Origin: CAZNPL01 sp964574815
GTDB taxonomy: Bacteria; Planctomycetota; Phycisphaerae; UBA1845
Direction: 5' to 3'
Assembly (NCBI GenBank): GCA_964574815.1
Contig: CAZNPL010000004.1
Span: forward strand, 124,001-188,000
Length of the DNA stretch: 64,000 bases
Part shown: positions 26,545 through 37,200 of the stretch, one piece after another
Position numbering within the stretch: the first letter of the stretch is position 1
How the letters are laid out: each line of letters begins with the position of its first letter
Position numbers and translations under genes: made by a program
The notes under the pieces: generated by a model
What the model was told of the DNA's origin: nothing
Seen by the model: the letters and a program-made list of their open reading frames with translations, nothing else
Databases searched by the model: none

Positions 26545-28010
26545 CTCGCGCACTCCGACGAATCGAGTCAGCACGCCGAGGCGGAATGGTCCTGCCGATC
26601 GTTCTGTTGATGTTGATTCTGATGGGGCTTCTGGCAGCTAATTCCGCGTTTTACGTGCACGCAGACCTGTCGGCGACGTATTCCGCGTCGCACCGACTGC
26701 AGGCGCGGCTGGCGGCCGAGGCGGGCCTTCAGAAGGTGATGCTCTTTCTGCGTACCGAACGCGCCAATATCGATGCGTGGCACCACAATGCAGAGGAGTT
26801 TCACCGCATTCTCGTGTGGACCGAGCACGAAGACCTCGAGCTGCTGGGCACCAATCACGAGTTCGAGGAAAGCGATCGATCGCTTCGGTATCGATTCAGC
26901 ATCGTCGCCGACAACCCCGAGGACGACGAGAAACTGATCCGATTCGGCGTGACGGACGAGTCGTCGAAGCTGAACATCAACACGGCGACGCGCGAGCAAC
27001 TGGTGTCCTTGATCAGTCGGTTCACGACCGAGGAGATGAACGTCGATGAGCTGGCGGACGCGTTGATCGACTGGCGCGACGAGGACAACACGCCGCGCGA
27101 GTTCGGGGCGGAGGATCAGTATTACGCCCAGTTGGATCCACCGTACAAGGTCAAGAACGCCGAATTCGACACCGTCGAAGAGCTGCTGCTGGTGCGCGGT
27201 TTCACGGGCCGACTGCTCTACGGCGAGGACTACGATCGCAATGGCCTGATGAGTCCGAACGAGAACGACGGCGACGAGCGCTTCCCTCCCGATGACGTGG
27301 ACGACACTTTGAACGTCGGGCTTTACCCCTACGTCACCGTCTACTCGCGTGACACGAACACCACATCCGAGAACAAACCGCGGGTGTACCTCTTCGGCGA
27401 CTCGAGTATGGTGCAGGCACAACTGCGCGATGTCATCACCGATCAGGCGAAGCTCAATTACATCGCCACGGCCGGGGAAGCCGAGCCCCGCATCGAGTCG
27501 CCGGCCGAGCTGTTAAAGGATCGGGAGCAGAAGACCAGCGAAGAGGCACTCTCCTCGCCGCTCACGGATGAGGACATGATGGTGATCATGGATCGCACGA
27601 CTACTTCGCCGGCGCCCGAACTGGACGGACTGATCAACATCAACACGGCCCTTCCCGTCGTACTGGGCACGCTTCCCGACCTGACGGAGGAGGAGATCGC
27701 CGAGATCGTGACGATGCGGGCGGAATTGACGCCGGAGCGGAAGCGTTCGACGGCGTGGATTCTTCCCATCATCGGGCGGGAGAAGTTCATGAGGGTGGCG
27801 CCGCTGATTTCAGCCCGAGGCACGCGCTTCCGGGTGGAGTCGCTGGGCTACGCCGATCACATGGGGACCATGGCAAGGCTTGAAGCGATTGTCGAGATGC
27901 GAGGGCCGGTGGCGCAAATCGTCTACCTGCGCGATCTGACCAAGCTGGGCACGAACTTCCCCGTTCAGTGGGCGGAGGATGACGCGGAGCTGATAGGATA
28001 CGATGATTAG
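26541..28010 (+). CDS. gspK: Minor pseudopilin GspK
   Basis: 489 residues from the ATG at 26541. The N-terminus RRGGMVLPIVLLMLILMGLL is GspK-like and lacks the +5 Glu, as expected for the tip pseudopilin. The SAM-like helical domains show FGVTDESSKLNINTATREQL and later LDGLININTALPVVLGTLPD. Longer than the usual ~320 residues, with extra acidic segments. GspK caps the pseudopilus with I and J. A longer open frame from 26289 overlaps gspJ and is not used. Confidence 0.92.
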   Translation: MTRALRRIESARRGGMVLPIVLLMLILMGLLAANSAFYVHADLSATYSASHRLQARLAAEAGLQKVMLFLRTERANIDAWHHNAEEFHRILVWTEHEDLELLGTNHEFEESDRSLRYRFSIVADNPEDDEKLIRFGVTDESSKLNINTATREQLVSLISRFTTEEMNVDELADALIDWRDEDNTPREFGAEDQYYAQLDPPYKVKNAEFDTVEELLLVRGFTGRLLYGEDYDRNGLMSPNENDGDERFPPDDVDDTLNVGLYPYVTVYSRDTNTTSENKPRVYLFGDSSMVQAQLRDVITDQAKLNYIATAGEAEPRIESPAELLKDREQKTSEEALSSPLTDEDMMVIMDRTTTSPAPELDGLININTALPVVLGTLPDLTEEEIAEIVTMRAELTPERKRSTAWILPIIGREKFMRVAPLISARGTRFRVESLGYADHMGTMARLEAIVEMRGPVAQIVYLRDLTKLGTNFPVQWAEDDAELIGYDD

Positions 28011-29568
28011 CAAGCCGATTCTGAGTTTGGACTGGGACTCCAAAATGCTGCGCATCGTGCTCGGTGCGGCCGGGTCGCGAGCCACTCGCATCGACCAGGT
28101 CCTCAGCGTACCCATTCCTCCCGACGTCCAGCGCGACCACGCCGAGTCCATGGGCGGGTTCATTCGCCAGGCGCTGGCCAAGGCCAAGATCAGTGCCAAG
28201 CGTGTCGTGACGGACGTGCCGCGCGAAGAGGCCAACTTCTACACGCTCCGGCTTCCGAAGGCGCCGCTGGACGACTTGGCCAACATGGTGGCCTATCAGA
28301 TTCCCAAGGAGCTTCCCTACCCGGTGGAACAGGCCGCCGTGGATTTTACGTGCCGGGCCGAGTCCGAGCAGGAAGAGGTTAACGACGTGCTGGTGGCCGC
28401 GGTTCGCAAGGAGCGCCGCGATTTCTACATCCAGGTGTGCGAGCAGGCGGGCCTCAAACTGCAGCGCCTCGGGCTGCGACCGAATGCAAACGAGTTCGCG
28501 GTCAACGTGCTGTTGGAAGCCACGCCGCACGAACGGGTGTTGTTCGTCGACGTAGGTCCGAACACCACCGAGATCGACGTGATCCATAACGGCAGGCTGG
28601 TGTTCTCCCGGGCCGCCAGCGTCACGATTCCCGGTGCCTCCGACGGGACGGACGCGCCGCGGTCCGAGGGTGAGGAGGGCGCCGACGAAGACGAGCCCTT
28701 CTCGCTTTCACTGACCGGCGATCGCCCAACGGACACGCTCGATGCCGTGGTGTCCGAGCTGATGATCGAGGTGACACGTTCGATCGAAGCGTACCGGGTG
28801 ACGGATGCGTCCGCCCGCCTCGACCATGCGGTGATCGGAGGCAGCAGCGAGATTGAGGAAGCGTTGGCAGACGCACTCGAGAAGCAGTACCGGATCAGCG
28901 CACAGCCGTACAATCCCGCCTCATGCTTCGGATGGGACGCCGACCGCGGCGCGGCCGCCGGGGCGTTTGCCCCCACATTGGGGCTGATGCTGGCCCAGAC
29001 AGCGCCGCCGCATTGCAGGTTCGATTTTCTCCATCCGAAGAAGGCCGAGACGCGCGCCCAGCGGCGGATCAGGCGAGCGCCGATTGCAGCGGTCATCGCA
29101 TTCCTGTTCATCACCGCTGGCTTCGTGTTCTACGCGCTGTACGTCAAACCGGCTTACGAACGGCAGGGCGAGCTCCAGTCGAATTTGGAGGAGCTCGAGG
29201 ACGAGCTCGAAGAACACCACCAGTTCGAAAGGATGGTGGCCGCCCTGGAGCAATACGAGCAGCAGCAGATCGTCTGGCTCGACAAACTCTACGCGCTCGT
29301 CGAGGAATTGCCGGACGAAAAGCAGATCGTGGTCAAGAGTATCGATATGTCGCAGAAGGATCACCGGATTCGGTTCCCGTATCGCGCCGCCGAGACCTAC
29401 GTGGCCAGCAACTTGATCGAGGCATTGGATGCTTCACGTGCTCCGGGAGACGATCGGTCGCAGTTCAAGGGGGTCCTGGGTGCGACCAGCCGGCGACAGG
29501 GCGACCGTTACGAGTACCACGGAAGCGTCGAGATTGAGATTACCGACCGTGACTTCATCGAGGATTAG
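28003..29568 (+). CDS. PilM-PilN-like / GspL-type assembly protein
   Basis: 521 residues. Residues 1-330 are an actin-like PilM/GspL domain (KPILSLDWDSKMLRIVLGAA, VLFVDVGPNTTEIDVIHNGR). One membrane segment follows at about 358-380 (AAVIAFLFITAGFVFYALYV). Then there is a coiled coil (LQSNLEELEDELEEHHQFER) and a PilN-like ferredoxin-fold region. The single polypeptide therefore matches GspL architecture and links GspE to the periplasm. It overlaps gspK by 8 nt. Confidence 0.88.
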   Translation: MISKPILSLDWDSKMLRIVLGAAGSRATRIDQVLSVPIPPDVQRDHAESMGGFIRQALAKAKISAKRVVTDVPREEANFYTLRLPKAPLDDLANMVAYQIPKELPYPVEQAAVDFTCRAESEQEEVNDVLVAAVRKERRDFYIQVCEQAGLKLQRLGLRPNANEFAVNVLLEATPHERVLFVDVGPNTTEIDVIHNGRLVFSRAASVTIPGASDGTDAPRSEGEEGADEDEPFSLSLTGDRPTDTLDAVVSELMIEVTRSIEAYRVTDASARLDHAVIGGSSEIEEALADALEKQYRISAQPYNPASCFGWDADRGAAAGAFAPTLGLMLAQTAPPHCRFDFLHPKKAETRAQRRIRRAPIAAVIAFLFITAGFVFYALYVKPAYERQGELQSNLEELEDELEEHHQFERMVAALEQYEQQQIVWLDKLYALVEELPDEKQIVVKSIDMSQKDHRIRFPYRAAETYVASNLIEALDASRAPGDDRSQFKGVLGATSRRQGDRYEYHGSVEIEITDRDFIED

Positions 29569-29640
29569 GGAGCGAATGAGCGTTTACGGCAACGTGGATG
29601 GGCGGTTCGACCGAGTTGATCGTGAACCTGGAACAGTGAG

Positions 29641-31008
29641 ATGAGTGGTCGCGAGCGGAAAATGGCCGTCGTTCTGGGTGTGATCGCCGGAGGCTACGTA
29701 GTCTGGCAGTTTCTGCTTCCGACGGTCCGAGAGCGTCTGTTCGCCATCCAGGACGAAAACGAGCGGTTGCAGGCCCGGGTGGAAGAGCTGGACCGCCAGT
29801 TGGGCGCGGTGGACAAGGCTCGACGCACGTACCGCGAGTATGTCGAGCGGACTGGCGTAACCGATGCGGAGGCGTTCAGGACCATTTTCTATAACAAGCT
29901 TCAGGAGATGGCCAAGGAGGCCGGTTTCGTCGGAGATCTGCGGATGCAGCCGTCGCCGATTTCCGAGCACAAGCCGGCCGGCTGGCGCCGCAAATCAGAC
30001 ATCAAGGAAGTGCGTTTCACGATCAGCGCCGACGGGACGCTCGAGTCGGCGGTCGCATTCCTCAAGACGTTCTATGAGCTGCCCTACATCGCACAGATCA
30101 CCTCGTTGAAAATCGAATCCGCCGGCAGCCGGTACCGACGCAGTGCCAGCGACACGGTGGAGCTTCGGGCCACCATCGAGACACTGGTACCGCCGAACCA
30201 TCCGGTCGGACAGGTGAACCCGGAGTTGATCACGCCGGTTTCGATGAAGGTCAAGCACGACGACCGCAACTACGCGATGATCTGGGATCGCAATCCGTTC
30301 CAGGAATACGTCGAGCCCGTGGTTGTCAAGAAGCCGCCGCCGCGACCGCCACAGGACAACTCGCCTGTCGAGCCTCAGGAGCCTCCCGAACGTCCAATTG
30401 GCGATCCCCAGGCCCAGAACAAAATGATCAAGATGGCCATGATCTACGGCGACCCCGAGAGTCCGATCGGCGAGTTGCTGGTGTTCAACACGCGTGACAT
30501 GTCATCGGAGTACGTGGGCGAGGGCGACGAGCTGGACGGTGGCGAGGTGCAACTGGTGCATCCCTGGGGGGCCGTCACGCGTAGAGAGAACGGGGAGGAG
30601 CGGGTCTATCCGATCAAGAAGACGCTGGCCGAGTCGCAGCTCGTCGAGGACGCCTTCGCCGAGTATCCCGAGCTTGTTTACGCCTACGAACGCCTGATGG
30701 GGTCGGAAGCCTCGGAAGAGACCGCCGGAGAATTCGTCGGTCCGGAGATACCGGACCCGGCATCGGAAGAGGACGAGCCTGCGATATCGAATGTTCCGGC
30801 GCCCCTGGCAGACGCAGTTGACGCCGAGACCACACGCATCACGAAAGACAAGGCTGAGATCGGCGGGGAAGGCAAGGCCGCTGAGCGAGAGGATGTTGCG
30901 AAAACCGCTGGCGACACGCGTGAAGCGGACAGCCCCCGGCCGAAGGGCGGCGAGAAAAAAGGTACGGAGAAGCCTTCTGTGCAGAAGGACAAGACAGGCT
31001 CCTCGTAG
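29641..31008 (+). CDS. GspM/PilO-like periplasmic protein with charged C-terminal tail
   Basis: 455 residues. One N-terminal membrane segment (MAVVLGVIAGGYVVWQFLLP), a coiled coil (DENERLQARVEELDRQLGAV) and a PilO-like domain (VRFTISADGTLESAVAFLKT). A proline-rich linker (VVKKPPPRPPQDNSPVEP) leads to a second domain (GELLVFNTRDMSSEYVGEGD) that resembles the HR/PilP-type domains linking to secretins. The last 120 residues are low-complexity and highly charged. No separate GspC gene is present, so this C-terminal domain could take that role; that is inference. Confidence 0.75.
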   Translation: MSGRERKMAVVLGVIAGGYVVWQFLLPTVRERLFAIQDENERLQARVEELDRQLGAVDKARRTYREYVERTGVTDAEAFRTIFYNKLQEMAKEAGFVGDLRMQPSPISEHKPAGWRRKSDIKEVRFTISADGTLESAVAFLKTFYELPYIAQITSLKIESAGSRYRRSASDTVELRATIETLVPPNHPVGQVNPELITPVSMKVKHDDRNYAMIWDRNPFQEYVEPVVVKKPPPRPPQDNSPVEPQEPPERPIGDPQAQNKMIKMAMIYGDPESPIGELLVFNTRDMSSEYVGEGDELDGGEVQLVHPWGAVTRRENGEERVYPIKKTLAESQLVEDAFAEYPELVYAYERLMGSEASEETAGEFVGPEIPDPASEEDEPAISNVPAPLADAVDAETTRITKDKAEIGGEGKAAEREDVAKTAGDTREADSPRPKGGEKKGTEKPSVQKDKTGSS

Positions 31009-31255
31009 GCCGGGAGAGCCGGCCGAACAGCCAGCATGGGCAAGGTCGCCGTCAAGGAGGATTGGTGATCGAGCGGTTTTACCAGGCCCCGGTTTTACAG
31101 GTGCGGGCAAAGGTGTGAAGCTGCGACGGTAAGAGAAACGCCGACGGCGCTCGAAGGCCGGCTCGGCTGAAGCAATGCGGCTCCGTCATACCAGGCGGCG
31201 CCGCTTAGCCGCTCGCATCGAGATCCAGCGGGCGGTTCGATCAGGAGAGTCAATC

Positions 31256-34200
31256 ATGTTACGGCATTCAGTTTCAGGCGCAACACGATTCGGGAGCATC
31301 GGTGTCGCTACGCTGCTTCTGCTGCTCGGCGTGCTGTGGAGCCCGGCGGCTGTTGCGTCGCCCGATCCGGAGGAGCAACCCGCTGACGCGCGCGCTCACG
31401 AAGACGGTGGCGACGAGCCCGGCAACCTCAGTTACGCTCAGGTAAGGAAGCCATCCGATGATCCACCGAGGCGGACCCGTCGCCTGACTCCGGAGCAGCG
31501 CAAGGCGCTGAAACAGCGAGCGTCGTCAAGGAGCCAGCGTGATCCGCGAGGGGCGACGCCCACGCAGCGAAGTCAAAGCCGCCGAACGTCGTCCCGGCAG
31601 GGAGAACCGGTCAGCTCAAGACTGAACCTGGACCTGGAGGACATCGACAAGCCGCCCGAGGAGCGAACCTACACATTCAGCATCGTCGACGGGACGTACA
31701 AGGACTTAGTGGAGAACTTCGGGCGCATGGCGGGTCTTCCCGTGCTGGGCGAAGCGCCGCCCGGCACGGTCAACTTCGTCAGCACCGAGACGCTCGACTT
31801 CAAAGAAGCGCTGGCGCGCGTTCGCCGGCTCTTGTTCAAGTACAGTCCAATCGAACCTTATTGGCTGCAGTACAAGGGTGACCATCTGGAGGTGGTGCGG
31901 GTCACTGACATCTGGCGTGACATCTCGACCGGCCACCTTTTCATGAACATCGAGGACTTTGAGGAATCAGGGATCGATGATACCGAGTTGGCGATGCTGC
32001 TTTACACGCCCCGCGATACATCGGTGTCAGACTTCACGCTGCTGCGCGACTTCATGCCGGACTACGTGCGGATCGCTCCGATGGAGGACACGAATTCGCT
32101 GGCGATCTTCGCGCTGGTCAGAGACATCAAGAAATACCTGGAATTGATCCATCTCTTCGAGGGGGCCGGGGCCGATCCGCGCGTTCTGAAAAAGATACCG
32201 GTTCGCCACCTGGCCGCCAGCCAGGCCGTCGAGACGTTGCGGGTGCTGATGGACGATCTCGACGAGGGCGGTCAGCGCCGGCCACGCCGGGGTCGCACTG
32301 GTGACCAGGCGATTGACCTGCCGGGGCAGCGGACGATTCTCTTTCCCGACGACGCCCAGGAGGTGATTGTCGTACGAGCCGTCCCAAGGATGATCGAAGA
32401 AATCAAGGAGATGCTCGCGTTCATCGACGTGGATCTGGGTGTGGAGGTCGAACCGGTCCTGATCCCCGTCGAGTACGTTCCAGTCAGCGATCTCATTGCC
32501 ACGATTCGGCCGCTGGTTGCCGCCGGTGAGGTGACGAGCACGCCGGATACGAGCAAGGCGGCGGGGGCCCGCACGCGCAGGTCCAGATCGCGCCGTCCGG
32601 GGCTCGCCCGAGCGGAAGCCGTCAAATCCGGCGGGCTGGTGCTTCTGCCGGTCGAGCGAACCAACACACTTGTCGTGCTGGGATCCAACGAGCAGGTGGC
32701 CGACGTCCGGCGGTTCGTCGCCCTGTTTGACGTGCCGAATCCTTCAGACCAGCCAGTGTTCGTCGAGTTGGAACACGCGACGCCGGAATACATCGCCGGC
32801 GTTATTCCTCAGGTGATCGGACGTGGCGAGAAGGCGCCTGATCAGTTGAAAGTCATCGGCGATGCCATGCCGGGTACGGTCATCCTTGTCGGAAACAAAC
32901 AGGACGTGGAGGCCGCCAGGGATCTCATCGCCACGCTGGACGTCCCGGGGGAGAACGTTCGTCTGCACTCTTTCCGGCTTCAGAACGCCTCCCCCAGCGC
33001 CGTGATGGAGCTGATCGCGATGGTCGACGCCCAGGAGGCCGCTGCGGAGGCAGCCACTCCGGCCGCAAAGGGTGCGCGGACGCGGCGAGTGGGCCGCGGA
33101 GCCACGGCAAAGGGCGCCAATCTGCACGTGGACGAGGCCGCCATGACGGTCTACGTGCTGTGCACCGACAAGGAGTGGACGGACCATTACATGCCTTTGA
33201 TCCAGCGGCTGGATGAAGAGGCCGCCGAGCCCGCACCCTTTGCACGCATCGAATTGACGTACGCCGACCCGGAAGAGCTGATCGGCATGCTGACGCCCCT
33301 GGTCGGCGGCAAGCCGCGCCAGGCCGGCGCCCAGCCGAAGCTGGTCGCCGCGACTGGCGCCATCATCGTCACCGAAGCGACGCCGGCCGAAATCGCACAC
33401 CTTCGAGCGCTCGTGGCCGAACTCGATCAACCGACGGACGGGCGCGAGCTGCGATTATTCGAGATTCAGTACGCTGACCCAAACGAACTGCAGGCGATTC
33501 TGCAGTCGGGCGTGATCGGGAACAAATCCATCGTTCGAAGCGGCCGCGTCAAGAGACGCGCTCCGGCCGGCGACGAGGCGCCCGTCATCACGGTTCTGGG
33601 CCAGACGATGGTGGTCAGCGCTTTACCGCAGGACATGGGGGAGATCGCGGATCTGATCGGGCAGCTCGACGTGGAGGGGCGCGACGATACGGTTCTGCGC
33701 GTCTACGCCGTTCCAACCGGCTTGGACGTCGATAACGTCGCCGCGCACCTGGAATCATTGGTCAGCGAATCACCAAGCGCCCGGCGGCGCGGCGCCAAGG
33801 CGGCGGGCGCGCCCGAAGATGTCCGCATTGTCTCGCAGGCGGTGTCGCGCCGTCTGTTCATCCGAGCCCCGGTCGGTCGTTTTGCGGAGATCGAGGATGC
33901 GCTGGAGCTGTTGCTGGAAGGTGACGCGCCGGAGGAATTCCGCGTCGAGTTCATCGAGCTGGAGTACAGCTCCGCGGAGGCGATTGCTCCTCTGATCGAA
34001 CCCATCCTGCAGCAGCGTGAAAAGGAATTGATCGCTGTCGGCGAGATCACCGAGGACGTCGATCCAACGAAACCCCGGCAACGGCGCAACCCGACGGCCT
34101 CCAGCGTCGTGACCGTGAAGCCTGATGTCGACGGCGGGCGCCTCATTGTGACCGGGCCGTCGCCCATCGTCGCCGAAGCGAGGATACTCGTCGAGCAGCT

Positions 34201-37200
34201 CGACCGGCCGGACAGTGACGGCGACCGCATCATGCGGGTCATCACGCTGAAACGCACCACGCCTGAGGAGATCGTCAACGCCGTGGGCGCCATGTTGAAG
34301 GAGAACGGCGGGACGGCGAACCGCCCGCGACGACCGCGGGTCCGGAGAGCGGGCGCCAAGGATGGCGCTCGGATTATCAGCCAGACGAGTGAAGACGTGA
34401 CGGTCACCGCCGCTCCGGGCGGCGGGGCGGTCATCGTCAGCGGGTATCCCGACGATGTGGATGAGGTGGAGCGATGGATCCGCATGCTCGACGAGGACGC
34501 CGTTCCAGAGAAGACGCTCAAAGTCTATCACATTGAGCGCGCGGACCTGGATCGGCTGGCCGAGTCGGTTCTGGCCCTCTGCGATGACGTGGGCGGGCCC
34601 CGCGCCGCCAAGGGCCGGCTGCAGCAGGAGAGTGAATTCGACCTGTTCGACACCAGCGGCATTCGTCGCGGCAACGAGATCACCCTCGCGCTCGATTACT
34701 TCAGCCGCATCATCGTGGCCCGGGCGACGCCCGCCAAAATGTATGAGATCGACAACGTCGTGGCTCTTTATGAGGGCACCGAGGAGGGTGAGGAACCGAT
34801 CATCGAGGGAGGCGATCGGATCCCCTTCCTTGTTTTCGAACTGCAAAACGCTGACGCCTACGACGCCGCGTATCAACTGGAGGAGTTGCTGAAGGTTCTG
34901 TGGCCGTACCCGTCCGACGTCCCGGATGTGGACTACGTCAGCGGGACGAATCAACTGGTCGTCAAATGTCTACCGGAGCACGAAGCCTTCATCGAGGAGA
35001 CCATTGCCAAGTACGTCGACAAGGAAACGACCAAGGCCGCCGAGACCAAGCGCGTCTTCAAGACGGTCACGGGAACAACTCCGAGCCAGCTCGCTATGCG
35101 ACTCAAGATGGCGATGCCGAATATCCAGGTCGATGTGGAGCGGATTGGCGAGGAAATCCCCCCGATGGAGCAAGTTCGACCATACCGGCCCTCCGAGCCG
35201 GAACAATGCATTCTCCCGCAATCGCTGGCCCGCACCCTACAGGGGGTCTGCGCGGCGCCGCTCGGTCAATCTGGACAAGAACCTCCGACGGAGGAGCAAC
35301 CTCAGGAGGAACCTGTCGCCGAGCAAGGGATCGAGCAGCAGCCGGATGCCGATAGAACTGAGACCGCTGAAAAGATGATGGATGCGCTTCTGGGCGGCGC
35401 GAATGATCCGGCGCCGACGGCGACCGAAGCCGAAACTGAATCAGACGAAACTGAGTCAGGGCAACAACCGGAAAAGCCCATCATCGTGAGATTTGACGAT
35501 CGTGCCGGCATGATCGTCATCGAGGGGTCGCCCCGTGACGTCGAGGAAGTGGAGGATGCCCTCGACGACCTGCTCTCCGAGATCAAGGAGATCAGCCACA
35601 AGCCCGACATTCGCGTCTTTCGCATCAAGTACCGGGACGTCAACGTCGCCGCCAACATTCTCGAATCGATGTTCGGCTCGGGGCGAAACGTCCAGCAGAT
35701 CGGCGGTGCCCGTACCGGCGCCGCCGCGCAGGCCCAGATGCGGCGCATGCAGCAGATGCAGCAGCAGATGGCGCGAATGCGGCAGCAGATGCTGCGGCAG
35801 CAACAGCAGGGACAGCAACAGCCCGAAGAACCGGGTGTTCAGATCGACCCGCGCACGGGCCTGCCGATCCGACCCGAGGACGAAGAGGACAAGGAAGAAA
35901 AGAAAGGGCCCGGCGAGATTCGCGTCCTGCCGGATCCTCAGACGCGCACGCTGATCATCCGGGCGGCTACCGAGGACTTCCCCATTATCGTGGAGCTGCT
36001 GGCCATCGTCGATCGGCCGCCCGACTTCGAGAGCAAACACAAGATCTTCAAGCTCACCAAGCTGCGCGCCGCCGACGTCGAGGAACAGCTAAAAGTCCTG
36101 CTTGGCATCGGTCAGAGTTCGCGGCCTTCCAGTCGGCGAACGACCTCAATGCGCGGTGTACGCCGTGGGGGTCGTCAAAACGCGGCCCTGCAGCAGATCG
36201 AGGACGCCCTGCTCAACTTGAACCTTGGGGCTTCGGGTGAAGGAGCCATCAACGCCGCCAGCGACATTTTGATCACCAGCAACGAGCGGGCCAACACGTT
36301 GCTCGTCATGGCACCGGTTGCGGCGCTCGAACTGGTGGGCGATCTCATTGAGGAGCTCGAGGGGCAGGAGATTCCCGTACTCGAGACCCGTACGTACGTC
36401 ATGCAGAACGCCGATGCAGCGGACATCGCATCGCAACTCAAGGAGATTTACGGCACGCGCTCGGCCACCGGCAGCGCGGACGTGTTCGATCCACTGGCCG
36501 TCAACGAGGCCACGTTCGTCGCCGAGCCGCGCACGAATACCCTGTACGTTCGAGCGCTTGGGCCTGACTTCGAGAAGATTGAACCGATTATCAACGAGCT
36601 TGACCGGGATCTCGGCGACCGGGAAGAGGTGATGTCGTTTGTTCTGACCAACGCCGATGCTCAGCAGGTGGCTCAGACGATGAACCAGGCTTACGCCACC
36701 GGGCGGGGCCGCGGCGCCAAGAGTCAAGCGATCAAGTTCGTGGGTGATACCGGGGCCAACACCCTGCTGGTCATAGCGCCCGAGCACCTTCGCGCGGAGA
36801 TCCGCCAGCGCATCGAAGAGATGGACGAGCAGGCCGGCGGCATAGGGAGACCGAAGGCCGTTCAGTTAACAACCGGTTCGGCCGTGGACGTGGCCGCGAC
36901 ACTCCAGGAGGTGTTCGGCCGCGGCGGGCGCGGCAGCGGCATCCGGATCGTGGGGGACGAGAGCACCAAGCAGGTGTTCATCACCGCGCCGAATTCCCTT
37001 GTGCCGCAGATCGAGGAGTACGCCCGATCGTTGGATACGCCTTCGATTGACGTCAGCGTCAGGACGTTCCCTTTGAAGCACGCAAAGGCGACCGAAGTGC
37101 ATGAGCAATTGATGAGCATGGTTCGTGACGCCGCCCGGCAGATCAGGAACAAGTCCGGGCTCGGCGTATTCACGGCCACCGCCGACCCCCGTACAAACTC